A stretch of DNA of 64,000 nucleotides from Leptospira koniambonensis (lineage in GTDB: Bacteria > Spirochaetota > Leptospiria > Leptospirales > Leptospiraceae), in assembly GCF_004769555.1 (NCBI RefSeq), contig NZ_RQFY01000006.1, positions 324,477-388,476 of the forward strand. The letters run 5' to 3'. Position 1 is the first letter of the stretch; each line of letters begins with the position of its first letter. A program made the translations under genes and the position numbers. Shown here piece after piece: positions 51,907 to 63,394 of the stretch. The notes under the pieces were generated by a model, which was not told the DNA's origin, ran no database searches, and was given only the letters and a program-made list of their open reading frames with translations.

Positions 51907-54441
51907 TTATACTCGATAGAATTCCATATTCTCCCGAAGCTGATCCGGAAGACTTCCTAACGTGTTTATATATTTTTTGTATCTGTTTTCCAACTCTGTA
52001 AATTTACGAGTTCGAATATTAACAAATCTGTTATTGATTTCACCGAAAGCAGGCATTTTGGAAACCTTCTCTCGGATCGTTCTTGCGAAAGGAATATGAC
52101 GATAGAAAATTCCTCGGACGACTCGGTTTAATCTTTGCACACCTTCTGCTTCGTACTTGATCCAAAGCTGGTAATCGTTTGCAAAAATATCTCTTTCGTT
52201 CCGGAAACGTTTAAATTCAGCTGCTAACTTTTCTTTGATCTCTATAGAAAGGTCTTTGTTCTTTTTATAGAACTGAACATAGTCCATATAATCAGCAGTG
52301 ATGGATGGATTTCCTACGTTATTCCATTCAGGTCCTAAGATTGTTTTACAAAGTTCCCAACGGAACGCTGCAAATGCATCTATCAATAGAGATTTAAGAT
52401 CTCCTTGCACAAAAATAGGGAGAACGATCCTACCTCTACTTTCTTTAGAACCGGAACCTCTGTGGATAGAAAGTTCCTGCCACATCATGATCTTGCTGCC
52501 TATAGAAGGAACAATTACGAAATCAGGAATGATGGCTCTTTGGATAAATTCCTTATTGATCCCCATCTCAGGGTTATTATAGATCACCTCTCTATTGAAG
52601 ACTGAGAAGTCCACTGCCATGATATCGTGGATGGTATCAGTGAGCATTTTTTTGGTAACATATGCCTTACCAAGAGGGATCTGAGAATGGTATTTGGTTA
52701 AGATCGGAAGATAAGTCGCCAAGGAACCTGTAGTGAGTCGAACGTTTGCCTCATACATCGCACCAAATTCGAACTTTAATCTTGCTTCCGGATTATCTAT
52801 ATCTGGAGGAAGATCGGATTCTTTTTTGAAAACTGCGTTTCGGTTGTCCATCTTGACCTTGTCAAAGAAGTTCTGACCGAGCTCGTCGAGAGAAGTAGGG
52901 CATTCTCTTTTATAAATTTTTTCCAACCATTCTGTTCCATAATGAATTGGAATATCAGAAACGGAAGTGATCGCGTCCTTGAATGTGGACATGAACACTA
53001 ACTGAGAATCGTCCAACATTGTTTCATCAAAGAAACCGTATTTCAGCATTAGGTCTACTGGTTTAGGGACATTCTTATTTGAGTTAACGTATTTTTGGAA
53101 GCAGGCAGCGTAAATGTCGAAGTAGGTTTTTGTAATGGATCTTCTTAATTTACGAGTATCGTTATCTGAATCTAATGGGTTCTTTAATGATTTGAGTTTT
53201 ACCATCATAGCGGAAAACTCTTTGATTGGGTCCCCACCCATGCCGGAAAATTGGATGATCGTAGATGCAGAATTCGCCAATTCTTTTCGAATTGCTGTCG
53301 CGTCTGCGGAACCATCCACAGAAATTCCGCTTCCATTCGATGCAGCTTTTGCTGTAGGATTAGAAGCTTCGAATTTTTTAGCAAGACCTGCTGTCTTTTC
53401 CAAAAACGGTTTAATATTGGGAGAAGGGCCTGGGATCGCTGATCCAAAAATTGCTTGATGTCCCGCGAGTGCTCTTTCTATCTTTTGAGAAACCACTTGT
53501 AAGATAGGAACCACGAACTCTGGAGGTGCAGTCGCGTATCCGTTTGCCGCCATGTCCAGGATCAGGAAGTATTTTTCAGTAAGACTTTCTACGCCGCCTA
53601 ATAGAAGAGAGAAGTTTTCATCTAATTCTTCTAATATACTTTTTGCGTTTTCCGTAATATTGTTCTGAACTCTTCCGAGTTTGTCGCAGACATAGGAAAC
53701 CATACTTGGATCAGGAGCGAATAATTGAGCGAGAAGATTTGGATCTGCTAAGATTACCTTACGAACAAAATTGAATTCTCCATCTTGGAATTCTATTTCT
53801 TCTGGGTAATATTTAACCAAAAGTTGAGAATGATCTTCTTCTACGTAATTTGCGGTCGGTCTTTCCGGAAGGATCCCGCCGTTATCGAAATAATGTTTTA
53901 AATTCTCACGAGCCAGTCGTAAGACTGGATCCACGATTTCTGAACTTGGATCTGCAATTGGTTGCCCAGGTTTGATATCCGGAAAAACACTTGGATTGAA
54001 TTGATAATACAGAAGAGAAAGATTATCGTTTGTCTTTCCCATATCAGAAGCGATCTTTCTGAGTTGGTTTACTTTTTTGAAAGATTCAGTAATTTCTCTT
54101 AAAAGAGAACGACCCACCATAATCCCTAAAGAACTTCTGGCCGCGAGAGAACGACCCACAGTAGACGGGGACATAACATAAGTGGAGAGCACACAGTCTT
54201 GTTCTGCGACAATCGTAAAAGGATAACGGCCGCTGCCGAAAAGTGCGGATGCGCCAGGAGTTAAATTAGCTCCTGAAATTTTGAATAACTCCAATTTTCT
54301 GCCACCGGGAGCTTCTACTAAATAGCGTAAGGCTCCGCTATGTAATACGTTGAGAGAATTTGCGGCGCTTCCTTCCGGAAATAAAACCGTCCCGGCTTTG
54401 ATTGTTACTTTTTGATTTGGTACGCTTGTATCTAATGCCAT
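51907..54441 (-). CDS. Large cyclic-nucleotide-binding-domain protein
   Basis: An 844-residue cytoplasmic protein. The N-terminus (about 8-125) has a CNB/cupin fold: [34 protein letters not shown] and then [21 protein letters not shown]. The canonical phosphate-binding arginine/glutamate cassette is degenerate, so nucleotide binding is not assured. The remaining 700 residues are mostly helical with no domain I recognise; a low-complexity stretch, [20 protein letters not shown], lies near 355. Possible cAMP link to the CHASE2 cyclase at 36.8 kb is inference. It ends at the clover-leaf repeat. Confidence 0.8.
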   Translation of the reverse strand: MALDTSVPNQKVTIKAGTVLFPEGSAANSLNVLHSGALRYLVEAPGGRKLELFKISGANLTPGASALFGSGRYPFTIVAEQDCVLSTYVMSPSTVGRSLAARSSLGIMVGRSLLREITESFKKVNQLRKIASDMGKTNDNLSLLYYQFNPSVFPDIKPGQPIADPSSEIVDPVLRLARENLKHYFDNGGILPERPTANYVEEDHSQLLVKYYPEEIEFQDGEFNFVRKVILADPNLLAQLFAPDPSMVSYVCDKLGRVQNNITENAKSILEELDENFSLLLGGVESLTEKYFLILDMAANGYATAPPEFVVPILQVVSQKIERALAGHQAIFGSAIPGPSPNIKPFLEKTAGLAKKFEASNPTAKAASNGSGISVDGSADATAIRKELANSASTIIQFSGMGGDPIKEFSAMMVKLKSLKNPLDSDNDTRKLRRSITKTYFDIYAACFQKYVNSNKNVPKPVDLMLKYGFFDETMLDDSQLVFMSTFKDAITSVSDIPIHYGTEWLEKIYKRECPTSLDELGQNFFDKVKMDNRNAVFKKESDLPPDIDNPEARLKFEFGAMYEANVRLTTGSLATYLPILTKYHSQIPLGKAYVTKKMLTDTIHDIMAVDFSVFNREVIYNNPEMGINKEFIQRAIIPDFVIVPSIGSKIMMWQELSIHRGSGSKESRGRIVLPIFVQGDLKSLLIDAFAAFRWELCKTILGPEWNNVGNPSITADYMDYVQFYKKNKDLSIEIKEKLAAEFKRFRNERDIFANDYQLWIKYEAEGVQRLNRVVRGIFYRHIPFARTIREKVSKMPAFGEINNRFVNIRTRKFTELENRYKKYINTLGSLPDQLRENMEFYRV

Positions 54442-54615
54442 ACGATCGCTGTTGGGGCAAATTAAGAAGAAAACTATCCTTCCCTAAGAATGGAAACTCT
54501 TTTTTAAAGGATTCTCTAAAAAGGGCCTTGTGGGTAAGGCAAAAGATTTCCAAAGCTAAGCTGCCTATAGTCCTGCTTGACTCCTGCAGTTTCCGGGAAA
54601 TAACCTCTTTAGAAA

Positions 54616-55752
54616 ATGAAAAAAAGTAAAATCCTCTCCAACGCAAAATCCATCGGAATGCTTACCAATCAGAGCGCATACGGTTGGAAAGGTGACTATC
54701 ATTTCCGAACCATCCAAAAAGAATACGGACTTAAAAAACTATTTTTGCCTGAACATGGACTTTTTGCAGAGCTACAAGACCAGGTCTCAGGAAGCGGACT
54801 TATCTACGATTTGGGAGAAACTCAAGTTCTGAATTTATATGGAGACAACGAAGAAAGTCTCGCTCCCGCGGAAGATATTCTATCCGACCTGGACACTCTG
54901 GTTATAGACATCAGAGATGTAGGCGCTCGTTATTATACATTCTTGACTACCGCTTTATATGCGATGCAAGCCGCGGATCGATTAGCCAAAAAAGGAAAAC
55001 CAAGACCTCGCATATTAGTATCCAATGCAAAAAATCCAGCAGGCTCTAAGTTAGAAGGATCTCCCTTAGAAAAAAAGTTTTCATCATTCGTTGGGGTAGA
55101 AGGTACACTGCACCGACATGGCCTCTCTGCAGCGGGACTTTTAGAATATTATAAAGACAAATTTAATTTGGATCTGGAGCTTTATAGATTGGATCTATAT
55201 CCAAAAAAGAGCTCTGAATTTTTGTGGGTCCCGCCTTCTCCTAATATTCCTGCTCAAACAACATGTTACGTATATGCCGGACTTTGTCTTTTAGAAGGAA
55301 CAAATCTTTCAGAAGGAAGAGGAACTACTCGACCATTCGAAACATTCGGTGCGCCATATATCAATGATCTGGACAAATCTCTTCTGGAAAAATTACAAGA
55401 GAAACAGAAAGGAATTTTTAGACTCAGGCCGTTAAAGTTTATTCCAACCTTTCATAAATATGCAGGAAAAGTTTGTGGAGGTTATCAAATCTTATTAGAT
55501 AAACCTAAAAAATTCCATAGCTTATTATTCGGATTATTGCTTATTCGCACATTGAGAGAATTTTATCCGGACAAGTTTGAATTCCTACAAGGACCTTATG
55601 AATTCAGATCAGATCTTCCTGCGATCCAACTTTTGGTGGGAGATCAATTTCTTCTGGATTATCTGGATGGAAAAAGATCCTACACAGAAATCGAAGATTA
55701 TCTGGAAGATACGGAAAAGAAATGGAAGAAGGTTATGAAAAATTATAACTGA
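54616..55752 (+). CDS. namZ: DUF1343 / NamZ-type exo-beta-N-acetylmuramidase
   Basis: A 378-residue protein of the DUF1343 family; NamZ of Bacillus removes terminal MurNAc from muropeptide-derived sugars. Family blocks: [55 protein letters not shown] and [17 protein letters not shown]. An in-frame TAG two codons before the ATG fixes the start. No signal peptide is evident, so a cytoplasmic recycling role is more likely than secretion. It is divergent from the CNB-type gene across 174 bp. The gene symbol is by homology only. Confidence 0.85.
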   Translation: MKKSKILSNAKSIGMLTNQSAYGWKGDYHFRTIQKEYGLKKLFLPEHGLFAELQDQVSGSGLIYDLGETQVLNLYGDNEESLAPAEDILSDLDTLVIDIRDVGARYYTFLTTALYAMQAADRLAKKGKPRPRILVSNAKNPAGSKLEGSPLEKKFSSFVGVEGTLHRHGLSAAGLLEYYKDKFNLDLELYRLDLYPKKSSEFLWVPPSPNIPAQTTCYVYAGLCLLEGTNLSEGRGTTRPFETFGAPYINDLDKSLLEKLQEKQKGIFRLRPLKFIPTFHKYAGKVCGGYQILLDKPKKFHSLLFGLLLIRTLREFYPDKFEFLQGPYEFRSDLPAIQLLVGDQFLLDYLDGKRSYTEIEDYLEDTEKKWKKVMKNYN

Positions 55753-55761
55753 AAGAATGCC

Positions 55762-55779
55762 TTTGTAGGAATTCCAACA
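55762..55779. terminator. Short palindrome at a convergent junction
   Basis: TTTGTAGGAATTCCAACA is a near-palindrome of the TTGTAGGA/TCCTACAA family. It sits in the 36-bp gap between the convergent ends of the NamZ-type gene and a small minus-strand gene, where a bidirectional terminator would be expected. It lacks a long T-tract. Confidence 0.45.
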
Positions 55780-55788
55780 CGATATTTA

Positions 55789-56025
55789 TCAAAGTGGAAG
55801 TCTGGAAAACTCAGCCTTTAGTTTCTGCAAATCGCCCAAAAGATCATTCGGTGCTGGGCGAATATTTTTCGCTAATTGTAGAGCATTTTCAATCAGATCT
55901 AAGATCAGTTTTTTCTCAGTTATAGCCCTGATCTTAGGCATATGACTCCAATCCTTTTTGAATAAGGAAGCTTTTTCGTCTACGATTGCGACTATCTTGT
56001 TTAATGCTTGGATCTCTTCGTTCAT
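55789..56025 (-). CDS. Small helical protein of unknown function
   Basis: A 78-residue, probably all-helical cytoplasmic protein (EEIQALNKIVAIVDEKASLF, then LILDLIENALQLAKNIRP). It has no membrane segment or known motif. It lies 6 bp after the membrane protein gene upstream, so the two are probably one transcript. Coding status rests on length, position and compact spacing. Confidence 0.6.
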   Translation of the reverse strand: MNEEIQALNKIVAIVDEKASLFKKDWSHMPKIRAITEKKLILDLIENALQLAKNIRPAPNDLLGDLQKLKAEFSRLPL

Positions 56026-56031
56026 AATATC

Positions 56032-56625
56032 TCAAAAATTAGGAATTTCTAAAGAAATGTTTTCGTCTTTTCTTAGAATTTCAGCATGAAATGATCTTTT
56101 TTTTCCGCCTTGGAAAACATTGGTAATATTATTTAAAATTGATTTTTCCTGAGTTTTACATTCAGGAGGAAGATTCGAAAGAAGTTTTGAAGAAATTTCA
56201 TACCTGAAAAAATTTGTACTTCCTGGTTCTAAATTTTTAGAAGCCAGAGTCCAAGAATCCTCCAAACAATTTAGATCTCCACTTTTTATAAAAACTTTGA
56301 TCTTATCTTCTACATTTGGAAAAGACAAATTTTCGTTTCCTTTATTTTTCAAAAAAAGAAAGAAGATCGGAAAATCCTTAGAATTTTCTTTGCTGGAAGA
56401 AAGGCGATAGCTCACTAAATGAGAGGAAATTTCCTTGGACTCAGTCTGACCTGAAAAGGCGAGAGGATTCAAAAGTTTAGCCACTACAGAGAAGATAAAC
56501 AGTAATAGTATAACATCAAAAAACAGGATCAATTTGGAACGGTTATTTGATTTGCCTGAGTCCTTGCTCTTACGGAGGAAATCCTGGAATTCTTCCGGAG
56601 AGCGGGAATGGTAACCTTTACTCAT
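56032..56625 (-). CDS. Single-pass membrane protein of unknown function
   Basis: I start at the ATG at 56625 (MSKGYHSRSPEEFQDFLRKS), giving 197 residues; the frame is open 22 codons further up. One transmembrane helix (LILFFDVILLLFIFSVVAKL, about 31-50) follows a basic cytoplasmic N-terminus. The rest is probably extracytoplasmic and beta-rich (FPIFFLFLKNKGNENLSFPN), with two cysteines (CLEDSW, PPECKT) that may pair. No family recognised. It pairs with the 78-residue gene 6 bp downstream. Confidence 0.65.
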   Translation of the reverse strand: MSKGYHSRSPEEFQDFLRKSKDSGKSNNRSKLILFFDVILLLFIFSVVAKLLNPLAFSGQTESKEISSHLVSYRLSSSKENSKDFPIFFLFLKNKGNENLSFPNVEDKIKVFIKSGDLNCLEDSWTLASKNLEPGSTNFFRYEISSKLLSNLPPECKTQEKSILNNITNVFQGGKKRSFHAEILRKDENISLEIPNF

Positions 56626-56794
56626 TATAGATTTTCCTAGGCCCTTTTTCCATACATTACTTTCTCTTAGAAAAGATTGCAAGCATTCCACTGTAAATGG
56701 ATTGATCGAATTTTTTGATCCAAGTATGTTCCTAAATCATTTGGTTGCATTGATTTTAAAAATCGTGCATACTTTAAGGCCCGAGGCAAATAAC

Positions 56795-57424
56795 ATGGAA
56801 ATCGTAAAAGGAAAAGATGCCACCATTCTTTTCGATGGCAAGAAGTGTATTCATTCCAGAAATTGTGTGTTGAGTAGACCAGATGTATTCGTTCCGAATG
56901 TAGAAGGAGAATGGATCTATCCTGACAAAGCAAGTGTAGAAGAAATTAAATCTTTGGCTTTGAATTGTCCTTCTGGTGCGATCCGCTTTGAATCGAATGA
57001 TCCTTCTTTTAAAGAAAAAGCTCCTCCTGTAAATGTTTTGAGAGTGAGAGAGAATGGGCCTCTTGCGATCCATGCGGATATTGAGTTAGAAGGTGAAGAA
57101 AAACAATATAGGCTTACACTTTGTAGATGTGGAGCTTCTACACATAAACCGTTTTGTGATGCGACCCATGTAAGTATTGGATTTACCGCAACCGGAGAAC
57201 CGCAGGTCCAAGAATCTAAGGCTTTGCCTGTTCGAAATGGAATTCTAAATATTGATCCTACTAAAAACGGTCCATTGAAGGTGAGTGGAAATTTAGAAAT
57301 TTGTTCTGGGACAGGAAAGGTAACAAATAGAACCACCGAAACTTACCTCTGTCGTTGTGGTGGTTCTTCTAATAAACCCTATTGTGATGGAACTCATCGC
57401 AAGATCAAATTTAAGACTGAGTAA
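56795..57424 (+). CDS. Fer4_19 plus twin CDGSH iron-sulfur protein
   Basis: A 209-residue protein from the ATG at 56795 (MEIVKGKDATILFDGKKC); the ORF is open 31 codons earlier but GAGG precedes this ATG. The N-terminal divergent 4Fe-4S domain (about 1-65) has CIHSRNC and LNCPSGAI. Two CDGSH domains follow with 2Fe-2S ligands C-x-C...C...H: CRCGASTHKPFCDATH (about 112-127) and CRCGGSSNKPYCDGTH near the C-terminus. Such proteins are thought to handle redox or cluster transfer; the exact role is unknown. Confidence 0.92.
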   Translation: MEIVKGKDATILFDGKKCIHSRNCVLSRPDVFVPNVEGEWIYPDKASVEEIKSLALNCPSGAIRFESNDPSFKEKAPPVNVLRVRENGPLAIHADIELEGEEKQYRLTLCRCGASTHKPFCDATHVSIGFTATGEPQVQESKALPVRNGILNIDPTKNGPLKVSGNLEICSGTGKVTNRTTETYLCRCGGSSNKPYCDGTHRKIKFKTE

Positions 57425-57425
57425 C

Positions 57426-58358
57426 TTATTCAGCAAATCTATCGTTTAAGGTAGCACATAAATGGGTCGCTTCCGCATCTGTGCCATATTCACAATAGCC
57501 TAGATACATAAAAGGATTCACGCTTAAGCTGGTATCAAAAACGGTCGGATCTTGGTAAGCAGCGCTCACAGTGAGTATATTCCCTGTTTGAGAATTTCTT
57601 CTAATTGCGCCGAATGCTCCCGGGTATTTTTGTTTGATCAGAACAAATACTGCTTGGACACAAGGATTTTCCACTCCTCCTCCAACTAACGGACTAAATG
57701 CATTACCCATTGCTAATAGATGTGCAGTTAGATCACCGTTTTGGTAAAGCTCAAGATCTGCTACTGTGGAGGCATTAATATGAGCCTGGCTATAAACAGT
57801 TGCTTTGACCGGTCCTCCAAAACCTAAAGGTGCATCTATGACGACCCAAGCATCTCCGGCAAACGGATCACCTGCTCCTAAACCATTCGTAAGAAATGTT
57901 TGGCTTTCTGTAAGAAAACTAGTAATCGGATAGAATCTAGTATTCGCCATTCTTGCGGTGAATTCGTCCGGTGAGTCCACATCAGGTAATGCGTCCCAAT
58001 TCTGATCATCTATTGCTTGTATCCAACTGGCGAATAACGCGGATGTTTTTTCGCAGGCCTCTCCAGTTCCTGATCCTACTGCATCCGTGATCGCTTTAGC
58101 TCTCACGAAATCTGCTCTTTGTATAGCAGCGTATTCTGCATGAGTGCTTCCTTCTTGGTTCGCTTGGTTACATCCAATACTCGGAACTCCGTTAAGAGTT
58201 ACTTCGTATCTATTCACATCACTTTTGTAAGTGGCCTCTGCGCAATGATCGCTTAAAGCTTGTGCGACCGCAAATCCCAGATAACCGCTAACATCATTCT
58301 TTTTACTTCCTTGGCATGCAAAAAAGAAAAGAAGAAGAGCAAGTGCCATTCTTTTCAT
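57426..58358 (-). CDS. Putative lipoprotein of unknown function
   Basis: I start at the ATG at 58358 (MKRMALALLLFFFAC), which gives a clean lipobox FFFAC at C15; the ORF is open 28 codons upstream. It is 310 residues. The mature part has paired cysteines (DHCAEATYK, SIGCNQAN, NPCVQAV, GYCEYGTDAEATHLC) and a repeated alpha-rich pattern of alanine helices, with no domain I can name. It converges on the CDGSH gene with a 1-bp gap. Leptospira carries many such unique lipoproteins. Confidence 0.72.
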   Translation of the reverse strand: MKRMALALLLFFFACQGSKKNDVSGYLGFAVAQALSDHCAEATYKSDVNRYEVTLNGVPSIGCNQANQEGSTHAEYAAIQRADFVRAKAITDAVGSGTGEACEKTSALFASWIQAIDDQNWDALPDVDSPDEFTARMANTRFYPITSFLTESQTFLTNGLGAGDPFAGDAWVVIDAPLGFGGPVKATVYSQAHINASTVADLELYQNGDLTAHLLAMGNAFSPLVGGGVENPCVQAVFVLIKQKYPGAFGAIRRNSQTGNILTVSAAYQDPTVFDTSLSVNPFMYLGYCEYGTDAEATHLCATLNDRFAE

Positions 58359-58519
58359 CGAGCCCATAAATTTTTCTCCTGGCTTTTGTTGATTCGCCTT
58401 GGATCTTATAGCGCTCGTTATAAGAATGAAATCTTTATTCAAATTTCATATAACTATTGTTATGTGGCAATTATTCATATGAGAAGTGGTTTAATGAAGC
58501 TTAATTTTATGATATTTTT

Positions 58520-58599
58520 TCACGAGAAGCCGCAAAGAAGAGAATGAAGGTTTGCAAAAACTAAAACAAATATCTTCTTATCTTAGCGACTTGGCGAGA
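58520..58599. repeat. Palindromic intergenic repeat, copy E (80 bp)
   Basis: TCACGAGAAGCCGCAAAG at the left and the reverse of TCTCGCCAAGTCGCTAAG at the right form terminal inverted repeats, the same family as the copies at 18811, 20232 and 36545. In reverse orientation its centre (AAGAAGATATTTGTTTTAG) also resembles that of copy B. It lies between the lipoprotein start and the end of the NAD(P)HX repair gene. Confidence 0.78.
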
Positions 58600-58610
58600 G
58601 AATCTTTCTG

Positions 58611-60083
58611 CTAAAAATTATAAGATTCGATCAATGTTCTGATCTTCTTTCGAATTCTACCTGCTGTAGGATATCCTTTACATAATTCTGCACAATAAAG
58701 AAGAACACTTTGAGAAAGTCTGACTGATTCTATTATATTTTCTCCTCTGGATAAGAAGAATGTTAGAATTCCTACAAGTAGATCACCTGTCCCCATTACT
58801 GCTAGTTTAGGTTCTTGGAATTCCCAAAAATATGAATTTCCTTCAGGGGTAAATAAAATGGAAACCGGTCCTTTTAAAAGTAAGTATGTTTGTTTCTCTT
58901 TTGCCCAAATATTCGCATCTTCTAATGCGGAATATTGGCTTATATATTTTTTACCAGTGATTGAAGACCATTCTCCTAAATGAGGAGTGAGAATTGTACG
59001 GGGGCCTATATATTTTTCATCTAAATACTTGAGTGCACCTGCATCAAAGATCAGAGTTGTTTCTTTAGAAAATGTTAGAGAAGGAAGATCGCTGGTAACA
59101 AGTCCGGGTCCGACACATACAACACTTGCCTTTTTCAAAAAAGGATAATCAGCAGATTTTTTAGAAGTTTCCAATTGGGAAATCATGAAAGAAGGATCTT
59201 TTTTCAGAACTTTCGCGAGTGTGTTTGCGGAAGGAGTGAGTATTTGTGAAATTCCTCCACCTAATTCTTGGAACGCAAGTGCAGAAGATAGAATTGCACC
59301 AGACATTCCTTCTGATCCACCCACGAATACTGCAGAACCGTTTTTGTATTTATGTGAATCTTTTTCTCTGGTAAGTTTGGAAATTAATTCTTCTTTATTT
59401 GCTCTTGGTAAAAGATATTTAGAAGTTTTGGATTCTTGGCGCAAAAATCCAATTGGATGAAATGATTTTCTGTCTTTAGATATGGGATAGAATACATTCT
59501 TGATCTTTGGAGATCCAATTTCTGCCAAAATATCTGTAGAGAATGGTATCTTTTCGTCAGGGGAATAGCCTGAAACTGCATCAATGCTCAGAACCAATAA
59601 AGAATTTTTTAGTCTTTCTTTGGTTGTATGGATCTCTGTAACAGCCTTTGAAATTTCTCCAGATAATGGATTTTTAAATCCAGTTCCTAAAAGAGAATCT
59701 ACCAACACTTCTCCTGGATTTATAAGATCGCTCTTAAATTTTTCCAAAGGTAAATTTAGGATCTTTAGTTCTTCTGTTAGATTTTTATAATATTTTGTTT
59801 CTTCGGAAAAATTTCCTTCTTTGGAATATATCTCCACCTGCGTACCTTCCGCCCTTAAAAATTGGGCTAAGGCATATCCATCGCCTCCGTTATTTCCGGA
59901 ACCGCAGAGTATGATTACTTTTTTTGCAGATTTGAAAATATCTTCCCAGGTTTTGAAGATAGAAAGTGCAGCGAATCCCATGAGTAAGGTCCCCGAAATT
60001 TTTCTATCTCGGATGGTTTGCTCGTCTAGGGTTTTTGCTTCTTCTTCGCTAAATAAAACCTGGAAATTAGGAGCTTGGCTCAT
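58611..60083 (-). CDS. nnr: Bifunctional NAD(P)H-hydrate epimerase/dehydratase
   Basis: Repairs damaged NADHX/NADPHX. It has 490 residues. The N-terminal YjeF_N epimerase domain (about 1-215) has VIILCGSGNNGGDGYALAQ and the later LLGTGFKNPLSG. The C-terminal ADP-dependent dehydratase domain (about 230-490) has AVFVGGSEGMSGA, VCVGPGLVTSD, ILTPHLGEW and the ATP-site motif MGTGDLLVGIL. Both active regions look intact. It lies 1 bp after the upstream lipoprotein gene, which precedes it on the minus strand. Confidence 0.94.
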   Translation of the reverse strand: MSQAPNFQVLFSEEEAKTLDEQTIRDRKISGTLLMGFAALSIFKTWEDIFKSAKKVIILCGSGNNGGDGYALAQFLRAEGTQVEIYSKEGNFSEETKYYKNLTEELKILNLPLEKFKSDLINPGEVLVDSLLGTGFKNPLSGEISKAVTEIHTTKERLKNSLLVLSIDAVSGYSPDEKIPFSTDILAEIGSPKIKNVFYPISKDRKSFHPIGFLRQESKTSKYLLPRANKEELISKLTREKDSHKYKNGSAVFVGGSEGMSGAILSSALAFQELGGGISQILTPSANTLAKVLKKDPSFMISQLETSKKSADYPFLKKASVVCVGPGLVTSDLPSLTFSKETTLIFDAGALKYLDEKYIGPRTILTPHLGEWSSITGKKYISQYSALEDANIWAKEKQTYLLLKGPVSILFTPEGNSYFWEFQEPKLAVMGTGDLLVGILTFFLSRGENIIESVRLSQSVLLYCAELCKGYPTAGRIRKKIRTLIESYNF

Positions 60084-60084
60084 T

Positions 60085-61212
60085 TTATTTCCATTTATGG
60101 ATCTCTAAATAGCCGGATCTGATCTTCATGGAATAGATTTCATCATTTGTATCCATCCAAGTTTCTCTCCAAAGTCCGCGAGGAGGAGGGTAGTTGAGCC
60201 GGATATTATTCACATGATTTCCATCTTCGTCGTGAACCTGTAGTCTGATTGAATTCCCTTCTTCTACTTCCGTTTCCCAGATGAAAAAGTTATCATTGTT
60301 TAGGACCCAATATATTGTTTCAGAAGGATCTTGGATCTCTTTGATCGGAGTGATCCTTTTATCTTTAAGTTCGTATTTTAAGATCTTTCTATTTTTAAAT
60401 CTTCCGGATTTGGTTTCGTAAAAACTAAAGGATCCGAGCACATATTCTCCATCTGGATGAGAGATGAAAGAATCCACATACCAAGTGTAGGCTTCTCCCT
60501 GGTTCAAAGAATCTTTGAAGTCGGAACCTTCTACCTTTTGTTTTAATTTTCCGGACTCGTCAAAAATGCTAAGTCTCATCACTCCATTTTGTCTATGGAA
60601 AACGAATAATAGATCGTTGTTCCCCGCTTCCATTCTTTCTACATAACCGAATGGAATGGAACCTCCCACACCATCGGCGTAGATTGTTTGGGAAAGTTTT
60701 CCGGAATCATTTATTTTTAAGATCACAGAAGGAACTGCTTCTTCTGCTTCCGTACGAAATTCTCCGGATTTTTTTGTATAAATGTTTTCAGCTACTTTGT
60801 CTGACTTAGCATCTTCTCTGGAAATTCTGGACTGAACAAATATATCATCTCCGTCCGAGACGGTAACGAGTCCTATTCTTCCTAATTTAATATTATAAGT
60901 TTTGACTTTGTCCTGTTTTTCTTTGGAGTTTCCGATCACAAACTTAAGATCTCCGTCAGAGTTGAATGCTTTGATCAATGATTGTTCAAAGTCAGGAACG
61001 TAAATCACTCCGGAAGCAACTGCAACTTGGTTTGGAACATTTGTAGGAACCCGATTGACTATACTAACTTGTAATTCTTTTAAATCTTTTCCTAATTTAA
61101 CTCTTCCGTATAAATAGGGATTATAATCATCTACTCGGAATTTAGAACAAGCGCCTATCGCCAATATAAAACATAAGAAAAAAGGAAGGTATTTTTGGTT
61201 TGCCCGGGACAT
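60085..61212 (-). CDS. Putative beta-propeller lipoprotein
   Basis: I start at the ATG at 61212 (MSRANQKYLPFFLC) with GGATGG upstream, giving 375 residues; the ORF is open 12 codons earlier. The lipobox is LAIGAC. The mature part looks like a six-bladed NHL/TolB-type propeller: QVAVASGVIYVPDFEQSLIK, AFNSDGDLKFVI, RIGLVTVSDGDDIFVQSRIS and LRLSIFDESGKLKQ. Such folds bind proteins or ligands on the surface. It is divergent from rimP, a pairing that may be conserved in the genus. Function unknown. Confidence 0.78.
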   Translation of the reverse strand: MSRANQKYLPFFLCFILAIGACSKFRVDDYNPYLYGRVKLGKDLKELQVSIVNRVPTNVPNQVAVASGVIYVPDFEQSLIKAFNSDGDLKFVIGNSKEKQDKVKTYNIKLGRIGLVTVSDGDDIFVQSRISREDAKSDKVAENIYTKKSGEFRTEAEEAVPSVILKINDSGKLSQTIYADGVGGSIPFGYVERMEAGNNDLLFVFHRQNGVMRLSIFDESGKLKQKVEGSDFKDSLNQGEAYTWYVDSFISHPDGEYVLGSFSFYETKSGRFKNRKILKYELKDKRITPIKEIQDPSETIYWVLNNDNFFIWETEVEEGNSIRLQVHDEDGNHVNNIRLNYPPPRGLWRETWMDTNDEIYSMKIRSGYLEIHKWK

Positions 61213-61419
61213 TTCGTTACCATCCTTCTTTTTAGTATATGAAAACAAGCAATTTCGCTCGTATCAAGAGGATGGCTCGGAACTGAGCGTATTTTTTACT
61301 TTACACTAGGGGTAGCCAAAAATATTTTGAATAGGTATCGGGAACCACCCAATGAATGTATGGGAAAACCTAAAAATTTCGGAGATAATCCGTTTTTGTA
61401 GGTTGTTTTTTCCTCTTTT

Positions 61420-61953
<534 letters not shown>

Positions 61954-61955
61954 TT

Positions 61956-63326
<1,371 letters not shown>

Positions 63327-63394
63327 TCTCTCAATTTGAGAGGTTGGGCTTAGGACCCGTTTTCAGTACATCGCGTACTTGACCAGGACATTAT

